32,429 nt of DNA from Mikrocytos mackini (taxonomy: Eukaryota; Endomyxa; Ascetosporea; Mikrocytida; Mikrocytiidae), in contig JASNJN010000092.1 in the NCBI GenBank assembly GCA_030180075.1, forward strand, positions 1 through 32,429. Reading direction: 5' to 3'. The translations under genes were made by a program, and so were the position numbers. Shown piece by piece: positions 9,661 through 19,193 of this stretch. Each line of letters starts with the position of its first letter. The stretch's first letter is position 1. The notes beneath the pieces are model-generated. The model saw only the letters and a list, made by a program, of their open reading frames with translations, had not been told where the DNA came from and did not search any database.

Positions 9661-10276
9661 TAGAAGGTTTATAAGCTCTAACGGAAATAGAATTCACGAT
9701 TAAATAAATATAACAAATTTAAGATTTCAAAAATATTATAAAATGTTCACAAGTACAAATACAGCTTTCCCCAGGCATAAACGGGCAACTGAGGTCATTA
9801 TATGACAACTTCATCAAGACAGGGAGTTTGCCACCCTGCCACGGCAGTAATATTATTGATAAAGGAACTAAATATCAATAGAGAATAAATTGTTGGTACT
9901 TATAGTTAATAATTTATTATAAATAAAATAAGTTTTTATTAATATACATTATCAAAAATTTATGAAATCACTTTTTAACTAAAGGCTATTGAGCCTCCAA
10001 CATCAAATCAGCCCTGGTCATGAAAAGAATGTAAGTGAATTGTCGAATTCTTTTAAAAACGCATGCGAATTCATTTTAAATAAAAGTTTTTACTTGAACT
10101 ATGATAAATTAGATATGTCTCCCTCGGGACTCGGTAATTTTGATTACCACCTGTTATAAGTTGTATTTATATTACAATTAAATACAAACACATGTTTAAA
10201 ATTCCTAGTTATAAAATTCACACATTTATTTATAACACCTCCATTTCAACACACAAAATAATACTTATAGAAATAG
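9661..10276. other. Intergenic stretch upstream of the secreted-protein gene
   Basis: No gene was found. A moderately GC-rich patch at about 9765-9850 could be retroelement debris. The last 90 bp hold AT-rich runs (TTTAAAATTCC at 10197) and an ACACCTCC stretch at 10235 that may serve the gene starting at 10277. There is no clear AAATTT-type motif immediately before that start. Confidence 0.4.
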
Positions 10277-11308
10277 ATGAAATCAGTCTTAATCTTTTTA
10301 TTCATAACAATTGAATTGTTGGTTCACTTACATACGACAGGGCCTTCATCACTTCAACCATCTGAACAACCCGAGGATTCCGAAGTATTTGATAACCAAT
10401 TCATAATTTACGACATTTCACATTACGAGGACCATCTTCTAAAAATCCTTCCCCTACCTAACATTTATCTAATACGAGAAAGGTACGTTCAATTCCCTTC
10501 TTGTCTTGCCACTTTTGACCAAGTTCTAAATTTCGACCCCTCTATGGTTAGATTCGCGATATCACTGGTGACTTTCTTAAACGGTGCGATAGAGAACTTT
10601 TCCCGTTTTCTCAATCTTCTTTATTCGTTATATGAGAAGTGTTACTCAGTGTTGGAAAATAACCTAAGCGAAGTAAGCCTAACAAACAGTATTTTGGACA
10701 TTTTCTTTAACAAGAGCACCATGGGAAAATTCATAGAAATGGAAAGAGCTTTTATGGAGTATCTCAATGGGTTCTCGTTTATAATCAGAATGAACACAAG
10801 CATCTCTGATGTTTTTTCTCCTTTGTTTTCCTTCTTTGAGGATTACATAAAATCCGTATACAAACTTATGGTTACTCCTCTTCTCGACACACAATCCGAG
10901 AATAGATTCATTTGGTTCGCCATGGAGAACCCTTTGGTAACGAAGGAAATAACCTCTTTCTTCTTGGAGTCTTTTGGGGTGATTGTTTATAAAAGCGTCA
11001 TGAATATATTCATTTTGTTCTTTGAAAACTTTGTTCACGGAGAAAACAATGAGAATGGATTGAAAGTTAGGGAAGTCTTAAAAGAGAACGGGCTTAGACT
11101 AGGATTTGTGAGTAACATCGCAGAAATCAATGAAATTATTGGAACATTATTCTATAGGCTGGAGAACATGGCTCATATTAAGGCCCTTGCACAGAGACTT
11201 GGACAAGATCAGTGGGAAATGACTTTTGTGCAGAATTCGATCGTTGAAATGTCGGCAATATGTCAATTGTTGTCTAAAATAACTAAGACATGTTCATCGT
11301 GTTCATAA
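10277..11308 (+). CDS. Predicted secreted protein, family not recognised
   Basis: A 343-residue protein with a clear signal peptide (MKSVLIFLFITIELLVHLHT, about residues 1-20) and no later segment long enough to be a convincing membrane anchor, so it is probably secreted or lumenal. The rest is predicted helix-rich with alternating Phe/Leu and several potential N-glycosylation sites (NFS, NLS, NKS, NTS). It ends in KTCSSCS, where two Cys could pair. I recognise no domain. It heads a run of four same-strand genes. In microsporidia such lineage-specific secreted proteins are common candidates for host interaction, but nothing in the sequence proves this. The ATG at 10277 is the natural start, as the signal peptide begins there. 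Confidence 0.85.
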   Translation: MKSVLIFLFITIELLVHLHTTGPSSLQPSEQPEDSEVFDNQFIIYDISHYEDHLLKILPLPNIYLIRERYVQFPSCLATFDQVLNFDPSMVRFAISLVTFLNGAIENFSRFLNLLYSLYEKCYSVLENNLSEVSLTNSILDIFFNKSTMGKFIEMERAFMEYLNGFSFIIRMNTSISDVFSPLFSFFEDYIKSVYKLMVTPLLDTQSENRFIWFAMENPLVTKEITSFFLESFGVIVYKSVMNIFILFFENFVHGENNENGLKVREVLKENGLRLGFVSNIAEINEIIGTLFYRLENMAHIKALAQRLGQDQWEMTFVQNSIVEMSAICQLLSKITKTCSSCS

Positions 11309-11432
11309 TTTATCCGATATATGTACCTTATGCTCACAGAGCTGTATATGCAGTGAGGTTTAATTGCTCTTCTTTTTACGGCTGTTTTTGTTCTTTTGTT
11401 TTATTGTTCAATTTTAAAACTTGAAATTGAAA

Positions 11433-11951
11433 ATGAGTGAGGAGCACCCCACACATCGCCATAACCATCACAAACACCAGGGTGACTCAAAGGGTCACAA
11501 ACAACACAGCCAAAAGAGTCACCACCACGAACATCCTCACGATTCCTCCAAAACTCATGGAACGCACCATTCTCATTCCCACTCCTCAGGCAGTTCTGAA
11601 AGCAGCCAACACAAGCATCATAAATCTTCACACAGCAGACATGGTGATCATACTAAACACAAACACCATAGAGAGCATCCCGCCGAAAAACTAGAAGAAG
11701 TAGAGGCGAAGATAAAAGAACTCGAGAAAGAAAAGGTTTCGGAGCCCATTGATATTAGTGGAATCAAATTAAAGGCTGTTCCGGACGAAAGTAGCGAAGA
11801 GAAGAATAAAGAACCGGAAAATGAAAAAGAAGCGTCTGAAGACACTTACGGAAGCAGCGAAGAGTCGAGCTATGAAGAAAGTTCGGAAGAAGAGTCTCAA
11901 AAAGATGTCGGTGATTTTATTGAGCGCCAAAAACGCTATGATTTTTTGTAA
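11433..11951 (+). CDS. Histidine-rich, Ser/Glu-rich low-complexity protein
   Basis: 172 residues from the ATG at 11433. The first ~75 residues are packed with His in HH, HKH and HSH patterns mixed with Ser, Lys and Gly. A short Glu/Lys-rich predicted coiled coil follows (EKLEEVEAKIKELEKEK). The tail is acidic (repeated SSEE/ESSYEE), and the C-terminus DFIERQKRYDFL is a short ordered-looking end. There is no signal peptide or membrane segment. The His clusters suggest metal binding, and the acidic serines could be phosphorylated; both are inference. The start is preceded by CAATTTTAAAACTTGAAATT, resembling the local start signal. It begins 124 bp after the secreted-protein gene. Confidence 0.85.
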   Translation: MSEEHPTHRHNHHKHQGDSKGHKQHSQKSHHHEHPHDSSKTHGTHHSHSHSSGSSESSQHKHHKSSHSRHGDHTKHKHHREHPAEKLEEVEAKIKELEKEKVSEPIDISGIKLKAVPDESSEEKNKEPENEKEASEDTYGSSEESSYEESSEEESQKDVGDFIERQKRYDFL

Positions 11952-12154
11952 ATTATAAATTTAAATAATTAATTGCTTTTTGTTATTTACTTTTTGTTGC
12001 ATTACAATTACAAAAAAATGTAAAAAATTATTTTTGGTTATTGCAAATAAAACTTCTACATTTAAACAAATTAAATAAACAAAATATATACATAAATAAA
12101 TCCTTATAATGTGGTGCAGTTGGTGATGTGATGTGTACAACAAAAGATACAGAT

Positions 12155-12175
12155 AATTTTAAATTTGAAATTTAA
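12155..12175 (+). promoter_or_regulatory. AAATTT-type motif before the deubiquitinase gene
   Basis: An A/T palindromic run containing TTTTAAATTTGAAATTTAA lies about 18 bp upstream of the ATG at 12194. It helps choose that ATG over an in-frame TTG at 12179. Motifs of this type are a known microsporidian start-associated signal. Confidence 0.6.
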
Positions 12176-12193
12176 CTTTTGAAAAACGTTTTC

Positions 12194-14308
12194 ATGACTT
12201 CAGAGAATAAGCAAATAGACAAATACCTATCAAACACCAAGGGGCTACACAACTTGGGAAACACTTGCTATATGAATAGTTGTCTCCAATGTCTCATCCA
12301 CACTTCCAAACTGACCGCAAGACTTATCCAGGGACTTCACTCTGGCAGTTTTGCCAATCAAAATTCTTTTTCATTGTTCTATGCCAACTTTCTGAACAAG
12401 TACTTCGCGCCTTCACAAAGTGGAGTCATGGAGCAAAATGTTTTGGCACCTTCGAATGTCAAGCAATCCATTGCCAGACGAAATAGCTTATTCGGTGGCT
12501 ACCAACAGCAAGACTCTTCCGAACTGCTAATTTACATTATCGATACATTAGCAACCGAGAACAAGTCAGCTAATTTGAACGAAATACCCAACAAGTATAG
12601 AAACCTGGTTATCTTCCTATCGAGTTTCCTTACCATGGACAAAACTACCTCGTTCGATGCCATAGAAAAAGAACTAAAGAAGGAGTTCTACCAGATGAAC
12701 ATGTGCTATGAACAAAGCAGCGTCCTTTTGGCTGCAGATCTAAAGAACATCTCTAATGCCAACACAAACCGTGAAATCAACGACATCAATGACATAGTTT
12801 TGGACGACAACACAAAGAGTAAGTTCAGCTTCTGTTACTTCTTCATAAAGAACAACTCTTTCATGCTTCCCATTTTCTACTTTCAATTAAAGTCTACCAT
12901 AGAATGTCACAACTGTGGCTGGAGCAGCAAAACATTCGATCCCACCTCTATTCTTTATTTAGACCTCCCTTCGAAGGACAGCCCCGTTTTGAAGCCCGCT
13001 AATATAAAACTCAAGTTGGTCACTGTGCGTATTATTTATAAGAGCAAACCAAACGTTTCTTTGAACATGATGGTTATGGACACAACCAAAAGCAAGGAGT
13101 TAATCACTGAAGCCCTTCTCAAACACAATACGCTAACCCAGTCCACAGAGCTGTTCCACGAAAAAGACTTTCTTTTAGCAAACGTTATGAATGGAAAGTT
13201 AATAAACCTGTTCTTCGATTGGGAGAATGTGTTCTTGGTTGCAGAAAACTATAACTTGATTATATACGAAATACCGGAAGTAGATGAAAACATTCACAGA
13301 CTTATACCTTTGTATTTGGGCGTTGAAAACTTTGAAGACATAGTTATATATAAGTACCCTTTACTGTTAAAAGTAGAAAAGAAGGATTTTGTTGTCAATA
13401 TGTTCATAGAATTAAAGAAGGCCTTATTTAGTCTTATTGAAACTAAAAGAGAACAGCTTATTCTAAAAGAACACTTTGCGGATATATTGGCGAATAACTT
13501 CGAAGGTTTTATTATCAATTTGTTTGATTTTTCGTGCTCGTTTAGCAAACGCAGAATTTCAAGAAATTTTGAAGTTTACAAGAGCATCATTATGACTGAA
13601 ACAGACACCGACAAAATTAAGTCATCGTTTTTGATGAACAAAGTTGGAAACGAAGAAAGCTTATTTGAAAAGGATCTTAGTGTTGAACTTTGCAGCAACA
13701 ACTACGCCTTCCAGGGTGTTACAGACTGCTACGAAATAGATAACATTACGTCGAAGGAAGACGTCGAGTATTACAATAAACTAAGTGGGAACAACAACGG
13801 TCAGTTTAACAGTTTTGGTAGTCTTAACAATATGGGCAGTACAAACAAAGTAGATGAACTTTCACTATATTCTTTGTTAAAGAATTTCAGCCACAAAGAA
13901 AAGCTTGAACTTAGCGAGAGCAAAAATTGTGACTTCTGTGGGGCGAGGAACGAAATACACAAAAACTTTGAAATCTGGAACCCAGCCGAAGTGCTCGTTA
14001 TATGTTTGAAAAGGTTCACTTTTGGGAACCGAGGGAAGAAACTGACTTCTTTTGTAGACTTTGAAGAGACTTTGGATTTAAAAGAAATAGCAAGGTGTGA
14101 CGATCTTAATTCGGATGAGAGTATGCTATACAACTTGAAGAGTGTAACGTGTCACCATGGGAATAGCCTACACTATGGTCATTATACGAGCTATGTCAAG
14201 ATAGGTGATAAATGGGTGCACTTTGATGATAGCAGAATCTCAGAGGGAGTGCAACTGAATAAGAGAGATGCATTCGTGTTATTCTTTGAAAGAGAAAGCC
14301 GTAAATAA
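12194..14308 (+). CDS. Ubiquitin carboxyl-terminal hydrolase, USP family
   Basis: A 704-residue cysteine protease that removes ubiquitin from proteins. The Cys box is GLHNLGNTCYMNSCLQCL at about residues 17-34, with catalytic Cys25 and the upstream oxyanion Asn. The His box is HHGNSLHYGHYTSYV with catalytic His663, followed by WVHFDDS with the third catalytic Asp near 678-679. A zinc-binding finger typical of USPs is split between CHNCGW (about residues 238-243) and CDFCGAR (about 580-586). Between them is a large divergent insert without a recognised domain. No transmembrane segment or UBL domain was seen, so it is probably cytosolic or nuclear. The catalytic triad is intact. Which yeast Ubp it corresponds to is not decidable here. 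Confidence 0.95.
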   Translation: MTSENKQIDKYLSNTKGLHNLGNTCYMNSCLQCLIHTSKLTARLIQGLHSGSFANQNSFSLFYANFLNKYFAPSQSGVMEQNVLAPSNVKQSIARRNSLFGGYQQQDSSELLIYIIDTLATENKSANLNEIPNKYRNLVIFLSSFLTMDKTTSFDAIEKELKKEFYQMNMCYEQSSVLLAADLKNISNANTNREINDINDIVLDDNTKSKFSFCYFFIKNNSFMLPIFYFQLKSTIECHNCGWSSKTFDPTSILYLDLPSKDSPVLKPANIKLKLVTVRIIYKSKPNVSLNMMVMDTTKSKELITEALLKHNTLTQSTELFHEKDFLLANVMNGKLINLFFDWENVFLVAENYNLIIYEIPEVDENIHRLIPLYLGVENFEDIVIYKYPLLLKVEKKDFVVNMFIELKKALFSLIETKREQLILKEHFADILANNFEGFIINLFDFSCSFSKRRISRNFEVYKSIIMTETDTDKIKSSFLMNKVGNEESLFEKDLSVELCSNNYAFQGVTDCYEIDNITSKEDVEYYNKLSGNNNGQFNSFGSLNNMGSTNKVDELSLYSLLKNFSHKEKLELSESKNCDFCGARNEIHKNFEIWNPAEVLVICLKRFTFGNRGKKLTSFVDFEETLDLKEIARCDDLNSDESMLYNLKSVTCHHGNSLHYGHYTSYVKIGDKWVHFDDSRISEGVQLNKRDAFVLFFERESRK

Positions 14309-14398
14309 GTATAAATAGTACACGTACTTATAGGTAAATATAATTGACGTTTACAAACTCCGGTGCTTTGTGTTTTCGATATAATGTTTTTTAAAAAG

Positions 14399-14413
14399 TT
14401 AAATTTTAAATTT
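14399..14413 (+). promoter_or_regulatory. AAATTT-type motif before the ORC4-like gene
   Basis: TTAAATTTTAAATTT lies two bases upstream of the ATG at 14416. This is the clearest example of the motif in the window and supports the chosen start. It implies a very short 5' leader if it is a promoter element. Confidence 0.65.
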
Positions 14414-14415
14414 CT

Positions 14416-15423
14416 ATGAAAACAAATCTTAAAAAGAAAGTCATGGAGGGTCTAGATACTGAAACAAAGACCAAGATTCAAAAGACTTTGACAGCACCCT
14501 CGTCACGTTGTTTACTAGTCGTTTCTCCATTCTATGAAAAAGCTCATATTGATTTGTTGAACTACACATCTGAACGTCTTTCCCAGAAATACCCCAACGA
14601 ATTTTCGATTTCATATCAGAACATCAAGTTAAACTCATCGGTTAAACACATAACCCAGGGAATAATAAACGACTCATCGATATTTTCCAACGACAAGAAA
14701 GGGAAGAAATTACCTGCAAAAGTTCACAACCTAAGTTATACTGTTCAGATTAGAACACTGGAAAACGAGCTTTCTAAATTCAAAAAGAGTTTGGTTATTT
14801 TGGATAACTTTGAGGAGTTTATAAGCGGGAATAACTCTAAGTTTCTTTACTCATATCTTTCTCTACTAGAATCAAAAAATGTAAATCTATTCACAATATT
14901 CATTGCGAGGAAAGTGTTTGGAACCGAAAAAATAGAGAAAAGATGCAGATCAAGACTTAGCTTTGATAAAGTCTTTATTGGAGACGCAAACAAAGCAAAT
15001 TTATCAAAACCTCAAAATTCTAAAGGCAAATTAAACAGTGAATTTAAAACAAATACTTTAGACGAAAGTGTTAACTACTTGTATCTATCACAACTCGAAA
15101 AAATTGTGCTTGTGTTCTTACTTATTGAAATTAAACAAAAAGAAACCCCAAATGTGTTCGATATACATGTAAATATAATAGAAAGCTATAAAAACACGCA
15201 CTCTACAAAAACAATGAGAAACTTCCCTTATAAACTGATAGAAAAAATGATAATGAATATGGAACAAAAGGGAATTGTTTGTAAAAAACACAAACAATGT
15301 ATGGGGTGGGATAGAGAAGATGAAGTCCAGATACTAGGCTTAAAAAGTTCTTATTCTACCTTGTTGAAAGATGATATTGAAAGCCTTCCTATTTGGGTTC
15401 ATAATTTTATAAAGTTGGTCTAA
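14416..15423 (+). CDS. ORC4: Origin recognition complex subunit 4-like AAA+ protein
   Basis: 335 residues. LVILDNFEEF (about 126-135) resembles the ORC4 Walker B segment (LDEFDLF type). A run ending EKRCRSRLS (174-182) matches the EKRVKSRFS segment that is highly characteristic of ORC4. The C-terminal part, with YLSQLEKIVLVFLLIE, fits the start of the winged-helix domain. The usual Walker A loop is not visible: the position holds LLVVSPFYEKAHIDLL, without GxxGxGK. The protein may therefore bind but not hydrolyse ATP, or be purely structural. Family members are often 400-560 residues, so this one is compact. It would act in the nucleus in the six-subunit complex that marks replication origins. 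The gene starts 107 bp after the USP gene. Confidence 0.7.
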   Translation: MKTNLKKKVMEGLDTETKTKIQKTLTAPSSRCLLVVSPFYEKAHIDLLNYTSERLSQKYPNEFSISYQNIKLNSSVKHITQGIINDSSIFSNDKKGKKLPAKVHNLSYTVQIRTLENELSKFKKSLVILDNFEEFISGNNSKFLYSYLSLLESKNVNLFTIFIARKVFGTEKIEKRCRSRLSFDKVFIGDANKANLSKPQNSKGKLNSEFKTNTLDESVNYLYLSQLEKIVLVFLLIEIKQKETPNVFDIHVNIIESYKNTHSTKTMRNFPYKLIEKMIMNMEQKGIVCKKHKQCMGWDREDEVQILGLKSSYSTLLKDDIESLPIWVHNFIKLV

Positions 15424-15608
15424 ATATATTCGTTATGATTTAATTTTTAAAAAGGTTAATTTTGTTCAGTTTTGTTTAATATAAAATCGCACGGAACCTT
15501 TTAAATAAAGCTTGTATTCAATAAAGTGTTATATATTTAATGGTCGAAAATTATAAATGTATTAATAATATAACAAAGCTTTATTATCTACATAAACATA
15601 AATATTTA

Positions 15609-16568
15609 CTAATAATACGGCACTCCTCTGTTCATCATTGCAGGTCCTGGCCTTTGTAAGTTTCCTTTATTAGAGCTGATATTCTTCTTCCATAAGTAGA
15701 CCAAGAAGAATATGATTAAAACAGCTCCTATAATATAGTACTTATAATCCCAAGGCGACCCGAAAACTACGGTTGCAATTTGAACAAGACTGTTCGGGTC
15801 GTCTGCTTTCAATGCATTTGCACTATTCAACGAAGCAAATATAGGCCCTGTTTTTGTCAATGGGGAGTTAAACTCTATCTTTATCCTTGTTCCTCCTGAT
15901 GAAACTACCTTACACCCGATGTTTGCTTTGGCTGAGTTAAAACAAGCTATTGCGAGATTCGATTTGTCAGGGAATCCTTCCCCGTTCAACTCTAGTGATG
16001 TGCTGAGAAGAGGAATGTTTTGTGTGGATGGAGTAAGGCTCTGAATGACTGAAAAGACTATGTTGGCTTTAAGTTTACAGCTGTTCACTTTGTTCTTACA
16101 TTTGACAATTACACAACATGCATCTGAAGCAGCTTCTTTCTCCGGGCATGCTGAGTTATGGCGGGTGCAGACAGATTTGTTGTCTCCAGACTTGCAGAAC
16201 GAATTCAAAGATGTCTTCAGGCCTGACCATAGACTGTCCTTCGGGGTTTCACACATCGCTCCCGTTGCAATTAGTGTTTCGAAGTCCTGGCACTTCTGGC
16301 CTAACGTGTCAGCGATGGTCCCCCTACAGTCCGTTTGCCCCTGAACTGTCAAATTTACAAACAGTTTATTTACATAACTCTTCTCATATGAAAATACCTT
16401 GTAATTGTCGTAGAACTTTGGAACATCACACCTGAAGGTGTTTGTTTTCGCATTGAATCCACAATTTGCCCCCCATGGATCTTTGGGTTTATCATCATCG
16501 TCATCTTTATTGCATATGTAATAAAAGAGCATGGGTAAGAAACAGAGAATAAAAATTTGGTTTCTCAT
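15609..16568 (-). CDS. Type I membrane protein with Cys-rich ectodomain, family not recognised
   Basis: 319 residues. The signal peptide (about 1-19) is followed by an acidic NKDDDDDK run, an ectodomain with 14 Cys (an even number, most within residues 35-175, including a CC pair), one strong membrane segment (YYIIGAVLIIFFLVYLW, about 277-293) and a ~26-residue basic cytoplasmic tail ending RGVPYY. The region around 190-265 has short beta-rich motifs with LNGEGFPD that faintly resemble an IPT/TIG fold; this is tentative. It is probably on the cell or spore surface, or in the secretory pathway. It is convergent with the ORC4-like gene, 185 bp apart. I do not recognise a named family. Confidence 0.85.
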   Translation of the reverse strand: MRNQIFILCFLPMLFYYICNKDDDDDKPKDPWGANCGFNAKTNTFRCDVPKFYDNYKVFSYEKSYVNKLFVNLTVQGQTDCRGTIADTLGQKCQDFETLIATGAMCETPKDSLWSGLKTSLNSFCKSGDNKSVCTRHNSACPEKEAASDACCVIVKCKNKVNSCKLKANIVFSVIQSLTPSTQNIPLLSTSLELNGEGFPDKSNLAIACFNSAKANIGCKVVSSGGTRIKIEFNSPLTKTGPIFASLNSANALKADDPNSLVQIATVVFGSPWDYKYYIIGAVLIIFFLVYLWKKNISSNKGNLQRPGPAMMNRGVPYY

Positions 16569-16588
16569 TTTTGGAGCAGAAGTAATTT

Positions 16589-16613
16589 CGGGAATATTTC
16601 GATTTTAAATTTG
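16589..16613 (-). promoter_or_regulatory. AAATTT plus CCC-like start signal of the membrane protein
   Basis: On the minus strand CAAATTTAAAATCGAA is followed 4 bases later by TTCCCG, about 20 bases before the ATG. The same arrangement, AAATTTTAAATCGAA then TTCCCGG, precedes the gene at 28443. The shared spacing suggests a two-part promoter. AAATTT-like and CCC-like signals are both known in microsporidia. Confidence 0.55.
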
Positions 16614-17909
16614 CAAAAATAAATAAACCATAAACACAGTGTTTATAAATCAAACACATAATATATTGGTTGATAAATTCAGTTATTGTTAAAAGGGATC
16701 TTCTATGAAAGAGCCCGGGACTTGGATGCCCGGAACTAGAATTTGGATAATATGTGGTGTACAGGCTTTAATTTTATTTGGGTATTGCTGTGGTGGGTAG
16801 CTTTTATCAGGATTATTTTAATTACATAAAGAGATAGAAACTTTAGAAAATTTAAAATTTCATCTGATATCACCGTAGGGTGTCATGCGAACTCCGGTTT
16901 GGCGCGAATAGCCTGTGGTTGTAATAACCAGCGCAACAAGGGCTCCGAACTCCTACTAACCTTCATAACGACCCATAACTCTGTCCCTGCCTCTTATAAG
17001 TAGACTTTGCAGTCAGATTGGCATTTCACATTATCACGACTTAAACTTGGAGTTGCAACCCAAAAAAGATCGGGTTCGAATTGAATTCGTGATTCTTTGT
17101 GCATTAACCCGATAACCACCCAAAGAGAAGATGAACCACGAATCCCAATTCTCGTAGAAAAGGGATAATTCTTGCGATAATAAAATTGTTAATCATATAG
17201 ACTAAAAAAGATCCGTTTGATATATTCTTAGCCAAAAGGTGGAGTGATATTTTTAACACTACGACGACCTGATAAAAGCCCCGATAATATTATTAAATCC
17301 TTAAACGTCAAGCTCCTTGATAATGGAAGAAACACGTGAAAGTAAACGATTATGAAAGGATGACTTAGAAACTCATACAGGGTTAATTCGTCGTCTGAAA
17401 CCGACACTTAGAGAACCTACATAAAGCTGCCCTTAGGCAAAATACCCGTAATTATAATCATTTACTTAGTCTCAGCATCTATGGGACAAACAAGGCAATC
17501 CACTAAGTTAGAATAAAGCTATAAGTTTTACAAAAAGTACCGAAATGGCCATCCGATGGCGCATTAATTAAAAATTATTAATTATTGGTTTAAAATGGTT
17601 TCCTATCGTTTTATAAAGTATTATTTCCATAATTCGCGAGAAGTTCTAAATTCTTTCGCTGAGACCTTATTTGCATTGTTTTAGGGTTTCCGTTCCCGTA
17701 AATCCAATTTTGGAAAATAAGATGTAATTTCTTATAATTTTGACTTTGGGTGTAAAATTCGATAATAAATGCGTCGTTAACCCATATAAAACACATTTTC
17801 TGGTAAATAATATGAGGAACTTTCGATTTCAAAATTTTGCACGAAATTCACATACAGTCAAACAGAGTTGTTATGAAAGCGGATGAAACTACAATAATAC
17901 CACCTATTC
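16614..17909. other. Gene-free stretch with GC-richer, heavily stopped frame
   Basis: No intact gene. From about 16870 to 17560 the base composition is richer and the plus-strand frame read from 17038 shows long protein-like runs broken by many in-frame stops. It may be an old coding region from a mobile element, preceded by an AAAATTTAAAATTT motif at about 16846. I recognise no domain. A small hairpin GCCCGGG/CCCGGAAC lies near 16712-16734. A GGTTCGAAT string at 17066 is not part of a tRNA. Confidence 0.35.
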
Positions 17910-18347
17910 CGGTTTAAACCAGTTAAAACCAGTTAATACCAGTTTGCTCCACCCTATTTTCGGTATAAATTCAAAAATTTGAAAATTTATTGATTAAAAA
18001 TTCTAGAACATTCTTTACGGGGTTGTATATACATTTAACAAATTATGGAAAATTTTTGAAAAAATTATCTATTTTCATGAAAAATATTTTTCCAAAATAC
18101 GAAATTTTTAATTTTTGGATTTTCAGATTTTTCCAAAATTTCGCATTTTTAAATCGTCTGAAATTTCTCCCAGTATGTTGTTTTACAGTTATGAGCGTCT
18201 GGGCAAGTTTTTATGTGTCGATGCATATCCCACATCATATATCTCGAAAAGGCGGGTTAAACTACCTCGAATTTTGGGTAAAACGTTAATGCCACCCAGT
18301 TTTAACCTCGGTATTATCCACAGGTTTTAACCAGGTGGTTAAAACCG
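17910..18347. mobile_element. Inverted-repeat element E (GGTTTWAACC family)
   Basis: The left end has CCGGTTTAAACCAGTTAAAA with repeated ACCAGTTAA units. The right end is an inverted version ending AACCAGGTGGTTAAAACCG. Length is about 438 bp with no supported coding region. No certain target duplication was found. The ends resemble, but are distinct from, the TTAA-type family. Confidence 0.6.
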
Positions 18348-18460
18348 TAACAACTATGCTTGTAAATAAATATAAGCTATAAATAACCGACTTAGACTTA
18401 TTGACAAGGAATAAACCAAGCGATAGCCCAAAACTTAAGTTCTGGCATTTTGTGATAGAT

Positions 18461-18562
18461 TTGCAGAACTTGTGAGAAAATTTAGTTTTGTGGGAAATTT
18501 TAAAATCTGTGACGATTTTAAAAAAATTGTGGGAAAATTTAAGTTTTTGTGGGAATATTTAA
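18461..18562. repeat. Imperfect tandem repeat, about 5 units of 19-21 bp
   Basis: Copies of a unit near TTTGTGGGAAAATTTAAG lie head to tail and decay toward the left. The reading frame of the neighbouring transposase fragment runs into this array, so its last residues are repeat-derived. This parallels the array at 3111-3285, which also adjoins a transposase fragment. Confidence 0.7.
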
Positions 18563-19048
18563 GTGAGCCAAGTATCTTTTTGTCCTGGACAACCGATTTA
18601 TCGGCAATACGAAATATCTTTTACAGCCCGGTTTAATTTTCAGTTTATTCTTGTATCTTTCAGCCATATGTGAACAGATTTCCCTTGCAGTTTCAGGAGC
18701 GGGAACGCTGTATCCCAATAAAGAATTGAATGATTTAACTTCTGCTTTTCTTAAGTTGTTTATCGTAATATTGCACCTACTCAACATACCCACGAAACGT
18801 TCGTAATATGTACTAGGAACAAGGTCTATCATCTTTTGTTTAACATTGAATTTTCGATTTTGTAGAAGCTTGGTGCGTTTGTCTCTTTTTTGGTGGCTTT
18901 CCACGAAGTATATTTTATCGAATGAAACACCCTTCATACAACGATCGCTCCACAAAGTATGCTGGGGTGTGATGCTAAATTCGGCGGGAAGCGTTTTATA
19001 ATTGCATCAAGTTTGTCCTGGGCTTTGCAGTTCGTCTTTTTTTACCAT
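18563..19048 (-). pseudogene. Transposase-like fragment, possibly hAT N-terminal region
   Basis: The ATG at 19048-19046 is preceded by a clear AAATTTAAAATTTAAT motif. After about 14 codons a stop and frameshift lead to KLDAIIKRFPPNLASHPS. A second shift leads to a 130-codon frame with KMIDLVPSTYYERFVGML and LLGYSVPAPETAREI. This arrangement resembles the conserved segment of hAT proteins between the DNA-binding and catalytic domains, but no zinc finger or catalytic motif is visible, so the assignment is tentative. The frame ends in the tandem array at 18461-18562, showing truncation of the 3' part. Confidence 0.5.
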
Positions 19049-19193
19049 ATTAAATTTTAAATTTTGACATAAAAATTGACTTTAACATCAACCATACACT
19101 GTCTCAAAGCTAAAGAAACACCATATTGGTGTTACATATATCGATTGAACATTATAAAACAAATTAACAATATTGACAAAAAGTTGCCCTAAT

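Noticed and set aside
10679-11038. 119-codon minus-strand frame
   Set aside because: Antisense shadow of the secreted-protein gene, which has the better start, signal peptide and composition.
11401-11631. Minus-strand frame opposite the His-rich gene
   Set aside because: Its composition mirrors the His/Ser codons of the sense strand; no motif of its own.
17060-17085. Possible tRNA T-arm (GGTTCGAAT)
   Set aside because: The flanking bases do not form a T-stem, and no acceptor, D or anticodon arm can be found upstream.
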